Origin: Paraspadella gotoi
Lineage: Eukaryota > Chaetognatha
Reading direction: 5' to 3'
DNA: 64,000 bases
NCBI GenBank assembly: GCA_051294375.1
Contig: CM119266.1
Span: forward strand, 9,370,538-9,434,537
This document shows positions 1-11,089 of this stretch, in pieces. The stretch's first letter is position 1; each line of letters opens with the position of its first letter. The translations under genes were made by a program, and so were the position numbers. The notes under the pieces were generated by a model. The model saw nothing but the letters and a program-made list of their open reading frames with translations. It ran no database searches and had not been told where the DNA came from.

Positions 1-3
1 AGC

Positions 4-1097
4 AGAGAGTTTAATAGATAGTAGATAGAAGATAATAGATAGTTTTTGTTATTAATAAAAAAATATATATAGTAGAATCTTAAAGCGAGGATCTTACTTT
101 AATTAGATCACAGAAGAACAATAATACAATAGTTTGTGGTTTAAATATAAAAATTTAAGTGCAAGAAAAAGTAAAAAAGANNNNNNNNNNAGACATTCTA
201 TTACATTCTCCTAATTAAGTTATGTATTATTACTGTTACATCGAGATAAATATAAATATGCGATTTTATTCGAATACNNNNNNNNNNNNNNNNNNNNNNN
301 NNNNNNNNNNNNNNNNNNNNNNNNNNNNNNNNNNNNNNNNNNNNNNNNNNNNNNNNNNNNNNNNNNNNNNNNNNNNNNNNNNNNNNNNNNNNNNNNNNNN
401 NNNNNNNNNNNNNNNNNNNNNNNNNNNNNNNNNNNNNNNNNNNNNNNNNNNNNNNNNNNNNNNNNNNNNNNNNNNNNNNNNNNNNNNNNNNNNNNNNNNN
501 NNNNNNNNNNNNNNNNNNNNNNNNNNNNNNNNNNNNNNNNNNNAACGGATATACTATAACTTATAAAAGATTGAAAAAGGAACAAATGGTGAATGTGAGA
601 ATAGAAAGGGAAACGTGATTATCACGTGATACGAAAGGCGTCTTCTTGACTTCAGTGAGTCAAACTGTGTCCTGAAGAGACAGTAATTATTGATAAGTGT
701 TAATGACAGAACCGTTCAATATAAGCAGTCCCTGAGCTTCGGATCAGGCTGTAACACCATGTTACAGGCGGGTTAAGCGCCCCGTCCCTCTTAACTGCGA
801 GGCCACCACCGGGCTAAAACCCCGGACCTTTTGGGTTGGGAGGCGACTGACTTGCCTCCGGCACCAATGGCCGCTGATGAACGGTTGGTGGATTTTAGTC
901 CACCATAGTCCTGAAATTAGACTCGTAGAGAGAATAAGACGAGAAAGGTATATATACAATTTTAAATAAACAATATTCATACCAGAGAGATTAATAGATA
1001 GTAGATAGAAGATAATAGATAGTTTTTTTTATTAAAAAAAAAATAGATAGTAGAATCTTAAAGTGAGGATCTTACTTTAATTAGATCACAGAAGAAC

Positions 1098-1107
<10 letters not shown>
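4..1107. repeat. Pair of direct repeats of about 120 bp flanking a GC-richer island
   Basis: The AT-rich stretch 4-125 recurs almost unchanged at 984-1107; both contain the words gatagtagatagaagataat and ttactttaattagatcacag. A further shared piece (aaatttaagtgca) lies near 150-178 and 1411-1438, so the copies run on into the N blocks. Between them at about 700-940 is a GC-richer segment ending in a GGGGTTTTAGCCC-like word on the minus strand, resembling a degenerate B box, which could be a SINE body. The copies may be long direct repeats of one element or a duplicated contig end. No protein-coding potential is seen. Confidence 0.6.
278..543. other. Assembly gaps near the left end
   Basis: N blocks occupy 181-190, 278-543 and 1132-1372. 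Apparent long open frames crossing them are artefacts of N translation. Confidence 0.99.
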
Positions 1108-1131
<24 letters not shown>

Positions 1132-1497
1132 NNNNNNNNNNNNNNNNNNNNNNNNNNNNNNNNNNNNNNNNNNNNNNNNNNNNNNNNNNNNNNNNNNNNN
1201 NNNNNNNNNNNNNNNNNNNNNNNNNNNNNNNNNNNNNNNNNNNNNNNNNNNNNNNNNNNNNNNNNNNNNNNNNNNNNNNNNNNNNNNNNNNNNNNNNNNN
1301 NNNNNNNNNNNNNNNNNNNNNNNNNNNNNNNNNNNNNNNNNNNNNNNNNNNNNNNNNNNNNNNNNNNNNNNNTCACAGAGAACATAATAGTAATAATAAT
1401 CATAATAATAATAAATAAAAATTTAAGTGCAGGAAAAAGTAAAAAGAAAACGTTAGACTTATATAATAGACGTATATAATTTATATAACTCAAACAT

Positions 1498-1841
1498 TCA
1501 AGAATAAATTATCTTTTGAGAAGTGAGCAACATGAGAGAAAAGGAAGAAGTAGCGTTTATCACGAAAAATCCTCTATCGATCGAATCCAAGATTTTCTTC
1601 ACTTTATGTCTTCGATTCTCGGCGGAGTCCTCGGCACTGCTTCCTCCTCCTCCTCCTCCTACTTTTCCGGCAACCCTCTCGTCACCTTCCGCCCCGAGAG
1701 GCGTCGGAGAAGCGCCCACTCTTCCGTCGACGCCGGCGCATGCGCATGCGTCGACGGTCAAGTGTTTGTCCAGAGCCAAGAGGAGGATCGTTTCGACGAG
1801 GGCGACGACGGATTGGACGAAGGTCGACATCACGAACGAGG
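1498..1841 (-). CDS. Cys-loop receptor last exon: M3, M3-M4 loop, M4
   Basis: The exon opens after a pyrimidine-rich acceptor (ccgtttccag) at 1842-1843 and completes a serine codon split with the 2531 donor (T|GTGAGT), giving 344 bases in a consistent phase. It encodes M3, an intracellular loop of only about 60 residues with a six-Gly run and an acidic patch, then M4 (DSIDRGFFVINATSSF) and a short tail ending KIIYS. Most nicotinic subunits have a longer loop, so this is compact. The plus-strand open frames at 1516-2014 are shadows of this exon. Confidence 0.75.
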
Positions 1842-4339
1842 CTGGAAACGGAGGTGGAATCGTAATCAGAATAACAATCATTACTACAATTTGCCAATTA
1901 TTACAATTAGAATCGTTTATCACACTGACATTTACGTGCAATCACAGCCTCTACAGAGAAATACAATCAAAATCACAAATACACTGCACAACTAAAATCG
2001 CTATCTCAGACTAAGTATCGCATCCGTAATCCACAATCCTTTATCCCGTAATTACCTGCCAACTGACAATTACCAGCAATTACCTGCCAACTGACAATAC
2101 CAGCAAGTATCTGCCAAACTGACAATTACCAGCAATTACCTGCCAAATGACAATTACACAATTACCTGCCAACTGACAATTACCAGCAATTACCTGCCAA
2201 CTGACATTACCAGCAATACCTGCAAATGACAATACCACATTACCTGCCAATGACAATTACAACAAATACTGCCAAATGACAATTACCAGCAATTACATGC
2301 CAACTGACAATACCAGCAATTACCTGCCAAATGACAATTACCAGCAATTACCTACCAACTGACAATTACCAGCAATTACCTGCCAACTGACAATTATCAG
2401 CAATTCCAGCCCCACTAGAAATCAAATCCCAACAACAACTAAAATTCCACTCGTTATCACAACAAAAATTCCACTAACAATTACTATTACAATTTCTCTA
2501 ACAATCACAGCTACAATTCCACTAACTCACACAGAAACGTGAAGGTAGAAGAAGGAATTTGCGTGTTGGGCTGCATGATGAGTACGGAGAGAGTGAGCAC
2601 CATCGTGACCGAGTAGCCAAGCCTCTCGCCCATGACCCGCGGGACGCAATAAACGAAACAAATGAGGACGTTGAAGAGGAAACATGGGACGACGAACGTG
2701 GTCAGGATCGTCGCAGCTTTTCGTCGCACGACGACGACGAAGAATTCGTCGTCGTAGTCGTAGCGAAAATCTTCGAAAGTCCATTTCGTCGAGTTTAGGA
2801 GATTTTGGTTGGGAAGCGTCTTTTTTTTTTTTTTTTTTTGAAGATTAATTGATTATGAAGAGATTATAAGGTAACTAATGTTATTTATCAATTATTATTT
2901 ATTAGATAAGCTATCTTGTCTCTCACTATCTTGCCTGGTGCCGGGTTAAGTCCTCCATCCCGGTTTCAAAATGTAATAACTTCTGTACTTTTTAGTACAT
3001 TCAATGTCAAAGTTATTCCTTCGCTCATTAAATTAGCTGCCATGCGGCTATGGTGAATAAAGCTTTTATTAAAGGCCTCCATATTTTTTTTCATGATAAT
3101 ATATCGTAGCAAGATATTACAAATTTTCAATCAAGACTTTCCCACGGTCTTGTTTCAATAATTCCCTGAGTGCTGTATCTTTAAATTGTTAATAACTATA
3201 AATATAATAATATATAATAATATAATTTCTACATATGGTAATATAATTTGTTTGTTTATTAAATAAATCTTATCAATTTTATGTACTCGCCTGAAAGTCG
3301 ATCTTCAACCTGCCCTCGTTCGGTTGAGGCACGAATGTAAATTTGCACATCTGCCTGTCAAAGGGATAAGTGCCCAAGTACAAGGGGCACCATACTTCCA
3401 GACCCAAAATGCCACGCCAATTCATCGTGCCGTTGCGAGAGACAATCACCGGAAAGGAATTCATTTGATTGGACATGACTGGCGACTTCACCTGGAGATT
3501 GATGAAGTAGTTAATATTCTGCTGTTGCCTGGGAATTGTTGTATTAAAATAAGAATTACAGTCATACGATGCTGTTTTAATGATCACTTTTTTTTTAGTA
3601 ATTTTCCAATATTTATTTGGTTTAGGGAAGAATAAAATATAGGTTTATAAAGAGGTATCAAAGGGGCTTTCGGATGCACCAAAAACAGCAAAACTACATA
3701 ATCTAATTAAACATTACAATGCATGACAATTATATCTTTTAAATTTAAGATTCATACTTGCGGGCTGACGACGAAATCGAAAACCTTGGTTCTCTGTGGC
3801 CCAGTCACGAATTTCGTAAAATGTCCGGTCTTGTTTACATAATCCTGTAACATGATTTTACACCGGAATCTCACGATGTTCTAAAAATAGCTAAGGTGGA
3901 GCTCTTCGAATTGTGATATTTCCCCGTTGAAAAGTCATTCAAAATCTTTATTATTTTTTTGTAAATTTGGTAAAATAATAAAAAAAAAAAAGTATTCCTT
4001 CGCTTGTAATTAAATGATAAAATCCCCCCAAAAAAAATCCTCGCCTGGCAATTTCGTCGCCTCTTTGTCCTCGGTTGCGCGATCATGTGACAACGCTCCT
4101 CGTCCCACCTGACCAAACTATTTTGCCAAGTGATATCGACGTGAATGGTGAGGCTCAAAACTCCCTCATCGCTCAGCTTCTCCATCGTGAGAGGAATAAC
4201 GGAAAATTGGACGCGTTGCTCCTTGTCGTCGATTGCGTAGGATCCTCCGTCGAATTGTTCGTGGATCGTGGACCGAATCATCCCGCCGCAAGACTCCATC
4301 ACGCAGCATTGTTCTCTGATTGTTAGAACGAATCGGTCG
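1498..4339 (-). CDS. Cys-loop (nicotinic-type) ligand-gated ion channel subunit, five exons, 5' end missing
   Basis: Pentameric neurotransmitter-gated channel subunit of the plasma membrane. Read on the minus strand, exons are about 4045-4339, 3758-3844, 3291-3518, 2531-2819 and 1498-1841 (stop TGA at 1498). Exon 1 holds the beta-strand region ending VDITWQNSLVRWD, matching the W-x-D-x-L-x-W area of loop D. Exon 3 holds the Cys-loop: C-x13-C with YPFDRQ inside. Exon 4 holds the RRK pre-M1 motif, M1 (VVPCFLFNVLICFVYCVP), GERLGYS and M2. Exon 5 holds M3 (STFVQSVVALVETILLLAL), a short Gly/Ser/acidic loop and M4 starting KILDSIDRGFF. Exon phases agree at every junction. The GER before M2 and the absence of a PAR motif suggest a cation channel. 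No vicinal Cys pair of loop C is seen, so it looks like a non-alpha subunit. Signal peptide and first exons were not found. The family call is solid; subtype and exon 1-2 borders are not. Confidence 0.8.
2038..2404. repeat. 28-bp minisatellite in a receptor intron
   Basis: About thirteen imperfect copies of a unit near 28 bp (attacctgccaactgacaa followed by ttaccagca) run head to tail between the M2 and M3 exons. Copies differ by single-base losses (ctgccaa/ctgcaa), giving units of 24-29 bp. There are no spacers of unique sequence, so this is a VNTR-like array and not a CRISPR array. Confidence 0.9.
2890..3190 (-). repeat. Diverged copy of the dispersed 325-bp repeat family
   Basis: Read on the minus strand this intronic stretch carries landmarks of the tandem unit at 35,306-36,358: a caagac..gtgaaagtcttgatt-like core (plus-strand caatcaagactttcccacgg), ggcctccat, and the end gataagctatcttg at 2903-2916. 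It is older and more degraded than the 35-36 kb copies and shows that the family inserts into introns. Confidence 0.55.
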
Positions 4340-4399
4340 CTGAGATCATTATCGTACGACGCTTTGCGAAATTTTACTTGAAAACTTGAAACGACATAA

Positions 4400-5240
4400 T
4401 TTAACTCGAAAATTGATATTTCGACTACCGCAATACCACAATTACCGCAATAACCGTTAAGGAATTAGTAAATAAATAGCGATTAATTAGTAAAAGTATT
4501 TAACGCGTAGTCTATGCGGTAAAAAAATTACGTTGCACCCTAAATCTCTGTTTGGAATTTAATGAAAGATTAAAAAAAAATTTAAACGAAGCTAAAATCT
4601 ATTTTTATAATTACTACATGCCCAGATCTACGGTCTGACTCTTTGAAGCCTTTTCAAAGTCAATGAATAGTTTATATTCAATGACGTCTAGAAATTTTTG
4701 AAACATATTATAAAACATGTAATGCATGTCAAAACGCAATATTTTACTGAGCCAGTAAGTAACCTAATTCTCTTGTCGACAATAAAGAATTAAGAGAGAC
4801 GGGGTGTGAAGAATTGTTTTCTTCATGCCAGCGGAGACGAGCATTCCTAACGTCACCCGTGCCGAATGATTAAGAAAAACGCAGAATAAAGTTTTTATAA
4901 GTTTATTTTCTTCGTAAAAAGGTTCATTGGAAACTCGTAAAAACGGAGTTTCGGTCACAGACAAACGTGAGTTTATGAGTCTTCAAGAGAAACTAAAAAA
5001 CGATTACAAATATCTCTCTTAAATTCGATAAAAGCCCGCAGAAATTGGGCAAAACGCTGAAATCAGACAAGGTCAAGTGAAACCCTGATAGTAGGTACAA
5101 AAACGAGGCAGATATATTCACACGTGGCATTAATCCTGCCTGTATCACGGATTTACAACTTTATCCGAAGTTCGGGACTGCTAAAATTGAATTGCTTTGT
5201 CGCTAACTCGTAACAATTAATTCTGTCTCTTAACTTAAGA
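4400..5240. other. Intergenic or 5' intron sequence, no gene seen
   Basis: AT-rich unique sequence between the receptor exons and the inverted-repeat element. Small open frames here (for example 4764-4964 on the minus strand) lack splice signals, recognisable motifs or good codon texture. Missing 5' exons of the receptor, including the signal peptide, could lie here but I could not identify them. Confidence 0.5.
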
Positions 5241-5247
5241 ATACAGA

Positions 5248-5826
5248 ACCGGTCTTGGCTTTCCTTCATAAGTCCAGGGAAGCTATATCTTCTATAATAA
5301 TGAATGGAATGACTTGATATGCATGTGTGGGATGGAACTCGGTATGGTCTATTCCCCATTCTATATTTCCAAAAAAAATTTTTAAGTTTTGTTTTGAGCA
5401 TCATATTTAAACAAAAATTTAATTTGCATACTCTGCTCAAAATACTTTTTTTTCTCAGTAAAAATTAATCTAATGGTCTAATGGTAAAGTGTTAGGCTGA
5501 AAAAAAAATTATTTATTAATTTATGCATAGTTGCTAATAATAATAATTAGCTTATTATTTATTTTTTATTATTAGTTCAACTTTTATTATAGAAATTAAT
5601 AGTTTGATTGATAGGCAATTTTAATCCTGTAATCAAATTATAATTTTTTTTATTATTAACTAAAGTGTTTTTATACTATAATACAAAATATGATTTTTGA
5701 TAAATAAATATTTAAAAAAAAAAACTAGTTTGGCATAATTTTTTTTATTTTTTATATCAAATCATCCATTCATTATTATAGAAGAATATAGCATCCCTGG
5801 ACTTATGAAGGAAAGCCAAGACCGGT
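5248..5826. mobile_element. MITE-like or solitary element with 64-bp terminal inverted repeats
   Basis: Positions 5248-5312 and 5762-5826 are near-perfect reverse complements (a few mismatches), both ending in ACCGGT and including ggctttccttcataagtcca. The 450-bp interior is AT-rich and non-coding. Size, long inverted ends and lack of a transposase fit a non-autonomous DNA transposon. I see no clear target-site duplication: the left flank is aatacaga and the right flank aatttctt. It lies between two divergently arranged genes. Confidence 0.65.
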
Positions 5827-5931
5827 AATTTCTTTTGGAGCGAAATCAAGTTTGAAAGATATTTCATATCTAGACGCCAACCGTTTTTTCTAGTTTTAAA
5901 CTTCGCGAAAAAAAAAAATTAGTCCTCGAAA

Positions 5932-7505
5932 ATGGCGGAAATAAATGTCGTTGATTTTCTCCAAGATTTTTGGGGAAAAGACGGTTCGACTGGGAACACG
6001 GAAGAAAATTTGAAATACGTTGAAAATATTGTGAAAAATGCAAAAGGTGATTTGGCTTTAACAATTTTGATTGTATTATTGTTATGTTATTTTTTTATTA
6101 TTTTAATTTGATAACTTAATCTCAGAGAGTTTTGATTATTTTTCAGTATTTACAACACATCAACTGCTTGGAACTCAAATTTTAAATTTAATTTCTAGGA
6201 AAAAGTTTGGATGAATCTTTTGTGAAGATTACGCCGCTACAATTTTATTGCTTTCATTTGACGATTCAAAGTCTTTTGATTAAAGAGAACAGGTGATTCA
6301 AACTCATGTCTAATTTACATAAAATCTAATAATATCTACGTATATCTTTTAAAACTTTCTTTAACTTAAGATTTTATTGCTCCTTGTTTAAAGTTTAAGC
6401 AATGGGAGATATAATTTTATTTAATTTGTACCATTTTTCTTATTTTTAAACCGTTTCATATTTGTTAATCAGGGATTATCTAGAAGATTTCCGAGAAATG
6501 TTCATATCTTTAAATTCCGAAGAATTGGCGCTGACAGCGAGCGCCTTAATCGCCTGTCGAGATCAAACCTTGGAGGATATCGACCAACTTGTTATCCAAA
6601 ACGATGAAAATCAGAAAAACCTGTTTCAGTTTGAATTTATCAAATGGCTCTTGATTAATGCGCTGGCGGAATATCAGCGGGAGAATAAATTGCGCAAAAA
6701 ATATACCAATTCTTTGAATAGAATGAAGGAAAAGCTAGATTCTTTCAAAGCAAATCCTGATTGTGATTCAAAGTTGATCAATGTGGTCGAATATCATTTA
6801 AAAATGTGGGAATTGCAAAATAAGAGCACATGGCATAATGTAATTAAACCGAAATGGAAACCGTTTCTGAAAAAAGCTGAGGAAAGATTTGGCAAACATA
6901 TTTTCCTTGTGAAAGTTTATAAGAATTCTGCGTCTTGTTTGTCATTGATGGGAGAAAATGAGGAAGCATTCCTACTTTATTCAAAAGCCTATGACATGGC
7001 AAAAGAATTGAAAGACCCAAAATCCTTGGCCGCGGTCCTTAAATATTGGGCCGCCGCTTTGCGCGATGTACTCAGAGTGGAAGAAGCCATGGAAAAGATA
7101 AAGGAAATGGAAAGTATTTCTACTCGGAACGATTTAAATCTCGATTCCCTCATCAGCTATAACAAAGCTAAAATCCATTACGCCACTTACGTGATAGAAG
7201 CTAAAAAGTGTTACGATTTAGTGAAAGAAAGGAAAGATATATCGAACGGGAAAATGTCGACGATGGTTAGACAGGAATTGTTGGATCACATCGAATTTCC
7301 CATGGAGCTGCTGATAAAAACCCAATTCAAAAGAAATCGCTGCCGCTTTGGAAAAAACTGTATAAAACCATTGTGCATTTACTGGCATGAAACTCACAGA
7401 TACGCCCAACGTTTTTCAGANNNNNNNNNNCTTTGGAAAAGAAAGAAACAAATACAGAGACAGACAGAGTTGGCAAAAAAATGGGCTTTTTTAAAACAAG
7501 TTTGA
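5932..7505 (+). CDS. Helical TPR-like protein with C-terminal Nab2-type CCCH zinc finger
   Basis: Three exons join in phase: 5932-6046, 6199-6292 and 6473-7505 (donors G|GTGATT and AG|GTGATT; acceptors TTTCTAG and TTAATCAG). The start ATG follows an AAA context and opens MAEINVVDFLQDFWGK. The roughly 413-residue product is rich in alpha-helix. Around residues 220-270 there are TPR-like repeats (SCLSLMGENEEAFLLYSKAY and a following A-x3-W-A-A-A-L helix). Near the C terminus is C-x5-C-x4-C-x3-H (CRFGKNC, then CIYWH), the spacing of the Nab2/ZC3H14 poly(A)-binding finger class, not the CX8CX5CX3H of TTP. The tail is Lys/Arg-rich (WKRKKQ). A 10-N gap at 7421-7430 interrupts the tail, so a few residues and the frame there are unverified. 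An RNA-binding role is inference from the finger; I do not recognise an orthologue. Confidence 0.8.
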
Positions 7506-7534
7506 GCAAACAATGTCGGATCTGCCTACGATAA

Positions 7535-7620
7535 TTAATTAATTAATTGATTAATTATTAATTAATTAATTAATAGATTAATTATAATTTATATTCAGCT
7601 TGTCATCATCGATGTCCTTA
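7535..7620. repeat. TAAT/ATTA palindromic simple repeat
   Basis: Alternating taattaattaa and gattaatta units follow the stop codon of the zinc-finger gene. This is self-complementary AT-rich sequence, possibly acting as the 3' flank. No other feature is seen. Confidence 0.6.
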
Positions 7621-7983
7621 AAATTGAGTCAGGACAGTTATTAAATGTTTTGTTACATTTTATCAAAACAAACAAATATCCTCTATTATCGAGCCAGGCG
7701 GCAAAGCCCGTCCTGTCTAGATTTTTTTTCGGTTTAGCTTTCGGTCTCGCTTTTTTGCAATCATGGCTTCTGAAAGTGTGATATCATAGGGAGTTGAATT
7801 TCATATATGGCTTCTAATCATCAAGATCTTTAAAATTCTCATGTTTCATATCAATATTGGTATTTGTTTATGTTTATTTACAAAACAAAAACGTTTTAAT
7901 TATATGTCGCTCTCTCTCTCTCTCTTTTTCTCCGTCACTGCTTCTTCTAAAAACGAGTTCGGCTCTGCAGCGTCTGTCCAGCT

Positions 7984-8038
<55 letters not shown>

Positions 8039-8079
8039 ACAAAAAATTTTTAGATATAATGTGGTTCACTAATGTAAAA

Positions 8080-8162
8080 AACGATGCCGCGAACAGGGCG
8101 CGAACCCGGGTCCTTTGGGTAGAGAATAGCTCACGCTACGTGCGGCGCCTTAAGTACTGCTG
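8080..8162 (-). repeat. Possible tRNA-derived SINE fragment
   Basis: On the minus strand the segment reads with an A-box-like TAGCGTGAGC followed about 30 nt later by a B-box-like GGTTCGCGCCC, the internal RNA polymerase III promoter layout. It is not foldable into an intact tRNA by eye, and it is flanked by CT microsatellites, so a decayed SINE head is the likeliest reading. This is weak evidence from two short motifs. Confidence 0.35.
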
Positions 8163-8479
8163 ATTCTTTAACGAGTAAAGGGCTGTAGAGCTTCTCTCTC
8201 TCTCTCTCTTTTAATTATTATATATCGCTCTTTCTCTTTCTCTTTTTCTCTGCAGCGACTGTCTCTCTCTCTCTCTCTTTTCTCTCTCTCTCTCTGTCTC
8301 TCTGTCTCTCTGTGTGTGTCTGTCCTATCTGTCCGATCTTTTGCGTGATCGTTGTTTTGGAAAAATTCTGATTATTTTTTCCTTCTAAAAACTTTTTATT
8401 ATTGCCATTTATTCCGCGCTTTTTTTCAATACAAAATCCCATATTTTCATCCGAGATTTCGTGGATTTATTCTCTTTCT

Positions 8480-8522
<43 letters not shown>

Positions 8523-8526
8523 TCCT

Positions 8527-8591
<65 letters not shown>

Positions 8592-8617
8592 ACTCATACA
8601 CGCATTTGTTTGTTTTA

Positions 8618-8840
8618 TTGACTATCATCGCATCAATGAATGACAATCATCGCATCAATGAATGACAATCATCGCATCACTGAATGACTATCATCACAGC
8701 AGTGAATGACTATCATCGCATCAATAATTGATTATCATCGAATCAATAATCAATTCCTATTACATCAATAAATTACTATTACATCAATCAATTAGTATTA
8801 CCTCAATCAATTACTAGTACATCAACAATTCGTTATCGCA
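8618..8840. repeat. 22-bp minisatellite decaying into a 19-bp array
   Basis: The unit gacaatcatcgcatcaatga plus at is repeated about five times (8618-8735) and then drifts into attac-atcaatcaatt units of about 19 bp up to 8840. Gradual decay from one edge to the other is visible. No coding content. Confidence 0.8.
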
Positions 8841-9089
8841 TGATTCATTCGTTTTTTTCCCGGTTTTTTTCATTAATTTTCTATGATAGTGGGCTCTGGC
8901 TCGATCTTGAGTCTTTAAGATTTTTTTATTTTATGTCTCCTTCTCTCTCTCTCTCTCTCACTCTCTCTCTTTCTCTCTCACTCTCTCTCTCTCTCTCACT
9001 CTCTCTTTCTCTCTCTCTCTCTTTTTATGCAATAGCGACGATCCTTATGCTTTTAAGATTTTTAACTTGCATCATTTTTCAACTTGCAT

Positions 9090-10215
9090 AATTTTTTCAA
9101 CTTGCATTCCGTCAAACTTTATATCTTGCTTCTTCACTCACTTTCCTACCGGCTCACAAAATTTCATCTCAATCTATCATGGGTTAAAATAAATAAAAAG
9201 ATTCAAGTAAATGTGACTCATATTTTTTCATTTAAACTCATTTCCACTGGTACGTTTCCACTGAAACTTTATATCAAGCTTCGTCATACGTTTTCCTCCC
9301 CACACACAAAATTTCAACTCAATCTATCCATCCAATTATGATTAATTGGAGTATTTATTGGTTAAAATAAGTAAAAAGATTTTAGTAAATTCGACTTATG
9401 TTTTTTCAATTTAAACTAATTTCCACTCACACGATTCCATCGAAATTTATATCCAGCTTTATCACACACTTTCCTACCCACACACAAATTTAATTCCAAT
9501 CCAACCAGCCAATCACGAGTTATTGGAGCTTTTGCTAAGATGGGACGGATGGACGGATTGATTGACTAATTAATTAATTATTGATTAATTTATTTACTAA
9601 TTGATTAATTAACTGATTAATTATTTGATTTATTAATACATCCTGCAGATACATTTAATATAAAAGGAAAAAGAAGCATAATCAATTAGTAAAACAGGTT
9701 TTTTGTTTTTTTCCATTTAAACTCATTTCCACTCAAACTATTCCATCGAAACTTGATTTCCTGTTCAATGACACACTTTCCCTACCCACATACAAATATT
9801 CCAGGTCAATCAGCCCATCCACTCTGAGCAATTGGTGTTCAATAGTGAATATATTTTTTTGTTTTTCCATTTAAATCATTTCCACTCGGACGATTCCATC
9901 GCAAACTTAATATCCAGCTCATCACACACTTACCTATCCACACACAAAATTTCATTTTAAATCCATCCATCCAATCACGAGTAATTGGTGTTTTTTGCTA
10001 TGGTGGGACGGACGGACGGACGGACGACGGACGGACAGACAGCGGACGGACGGACATCATTTTTTTTGCAAATTTTATCAAATTCGATGTTCTGACATGA
10101 TATAAGTGTGTGTCCGACAATATTGGGGGGGCGGACCGACGGACGAAAAAGTGAGTATAAAAAGTGAGTTATAGAGTCGGGATCTGCTGATAAGCAGATT
10201 CCGACTAAAAACCAG
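9090..10215. repeat. Array of 150-180 bp repeats ending in a GGAC tract and a hairpin (family B, copy 1)
   Basis: At least five diverged units share ttccactc.cacgattccatc, aaactttatatccagct, cacactttcctacccacaca and aatttcatttcaatccatcc. The array ends in (GGAC)n at 10,008-10,050 and then a 32-bp hairpin. The same order of blocks is found at 55,160-56,390. Non-coding; the open frame at 9975-10220 is an artefact of the GGAC tract. Confidence 0.75.
10175..10206. repeat. Perfect-looking hairpin, 14-bp stem and 4-nt loop
   Basis: AGTCGGGATCTGCT is followed by GATA and then its reverse complement with one mismatch. A degraded version (agtcggaatc, then aagcagatccgact) lies at 56,351-56,380 in the second copy of family B, so the hairpin is part of the element. 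Confidence 0.8.
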
Positions 10216-10651
10216 CCCATATGGTTTTGGTTTTTTTGTGTTTTGGGGGTTTTATTTAGTATTTTATGGTTTTTTGGGTTTTTTTTTAAATTGTAGATAG
10301 TGGACTGTCATATTAATTCTTTTTAAGATATAAATTTAATGTATTTTTACTTCTTAAGTGATTACTGATAAAATATATAAAATATACTAATTATATTTAA
10401 TAATAGTATTAATGAATATTTTTATGGTAAACAGAAATGCAATAAATATAAATATTATATTTTCTGAATAAAACATATGAAAAAGTATAAAAACTTTATT
10501 TTATTAGAAAATAATAATTAAATACTAAAAATAATTCGTTATTAATTAATATTAACATTTATATAAATTATTATTACCTTAAAAATCAAAAGTATAAATT
10601 TTACAATTTACGCAGTAGGCTATATTTATACTAATACTGATTTAATAAATG

Positions 10652-10932
10652 TTAAAATTTTAAAATAGTTTTTTGTAAGATTTTTTTGCAGATTTGGATT
10701 CGTCATGAAAAGTTGATATAAAGAAATATAATTGTTTTTTAAAAATTCTTTCATTAAAAAACCATATTTAATACATAAAATTGTAATTATCAGTTTAAAA
10801 TATAAGTTATTTTTATATTTGATTAACTTAATGAAAGATTTTTTTAAAAAAATTATATTTCTTTATATCAACTTTTTATGACGAATCTAAATCTGCAAAA
10901 AAATCTTACAAAAAACTATTTTAAAATTTTAA
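10652..10932. mobile_element. Foldback structure with arms of about 105 bp
   Basis: Left arm 10,652-10,756 and right arm 10,829-10,932 are reverse complements with few mismatches (left agtttttttgtaagattt-like words; right aaaaaatcttacaaaaaact). The spacer of about 72 bp is AT-rich. Copies of an arm recur at 56,540-56,700, 56,780-56,870 and, more diverged, at 50,270-50,520. No coding capacity. The element looks like a non-autonomous foldback transposon. Confidence 0.7.
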
Positions 10933-11089
10933 CGTTTAACGTTTTAACGTTTAATTATGTTTAATTATGAACAACATACCATCAGTGATTATTAATTTGT
11001 AAAAATCATTAATTTTATATTCTTCAATTTTCGCAGTAGGCTATATTTATATATAATACTATATTTTAGTTAAAAGTTTTTATTTGATT

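Larger units (their letters stand above)
7905..9030. repeat. Cluster of (CT)n microsatellites
   Basis: Polypyrimidine tracts occupy about 7911-7930, 7985-8034, 8190-8320, 8478-8595 and 8941-9027. All are CT on the plus strand with occasional CTTT or CA interruptions. The Leu-Ser and Arg-Glu open frames predicted over them on either strand are composition artefacts. Confidence 0.9.

Noticed and set aside
1516-2014. Plus-strand open frames of 159 and 163 codons
   Set aside because: They are antisense shadows of the receptor M3-M4 exon; the minus strand carries the M3 and M4 motifs and matching splice phase.
2038-2404. CRISPR-like regularly repeated 28-mers
   Set aside because: Repeats are contiguous with no unique spacers, they decay gradually, and the sequence is an animal intron.
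8080-8162. Intact tRNA gene
   Set aside because: Box-like motifs are present but no full cloverleaf can be drawn; kept only as a weak SINE candidate.
7841-9091. Leu/Ser-rich and Arg/Glu-rich proteins over (CT)n tracts
   Set aside because: Dipeptide runs arise from microsatellites in all frames; no flanking protein-like sequence.
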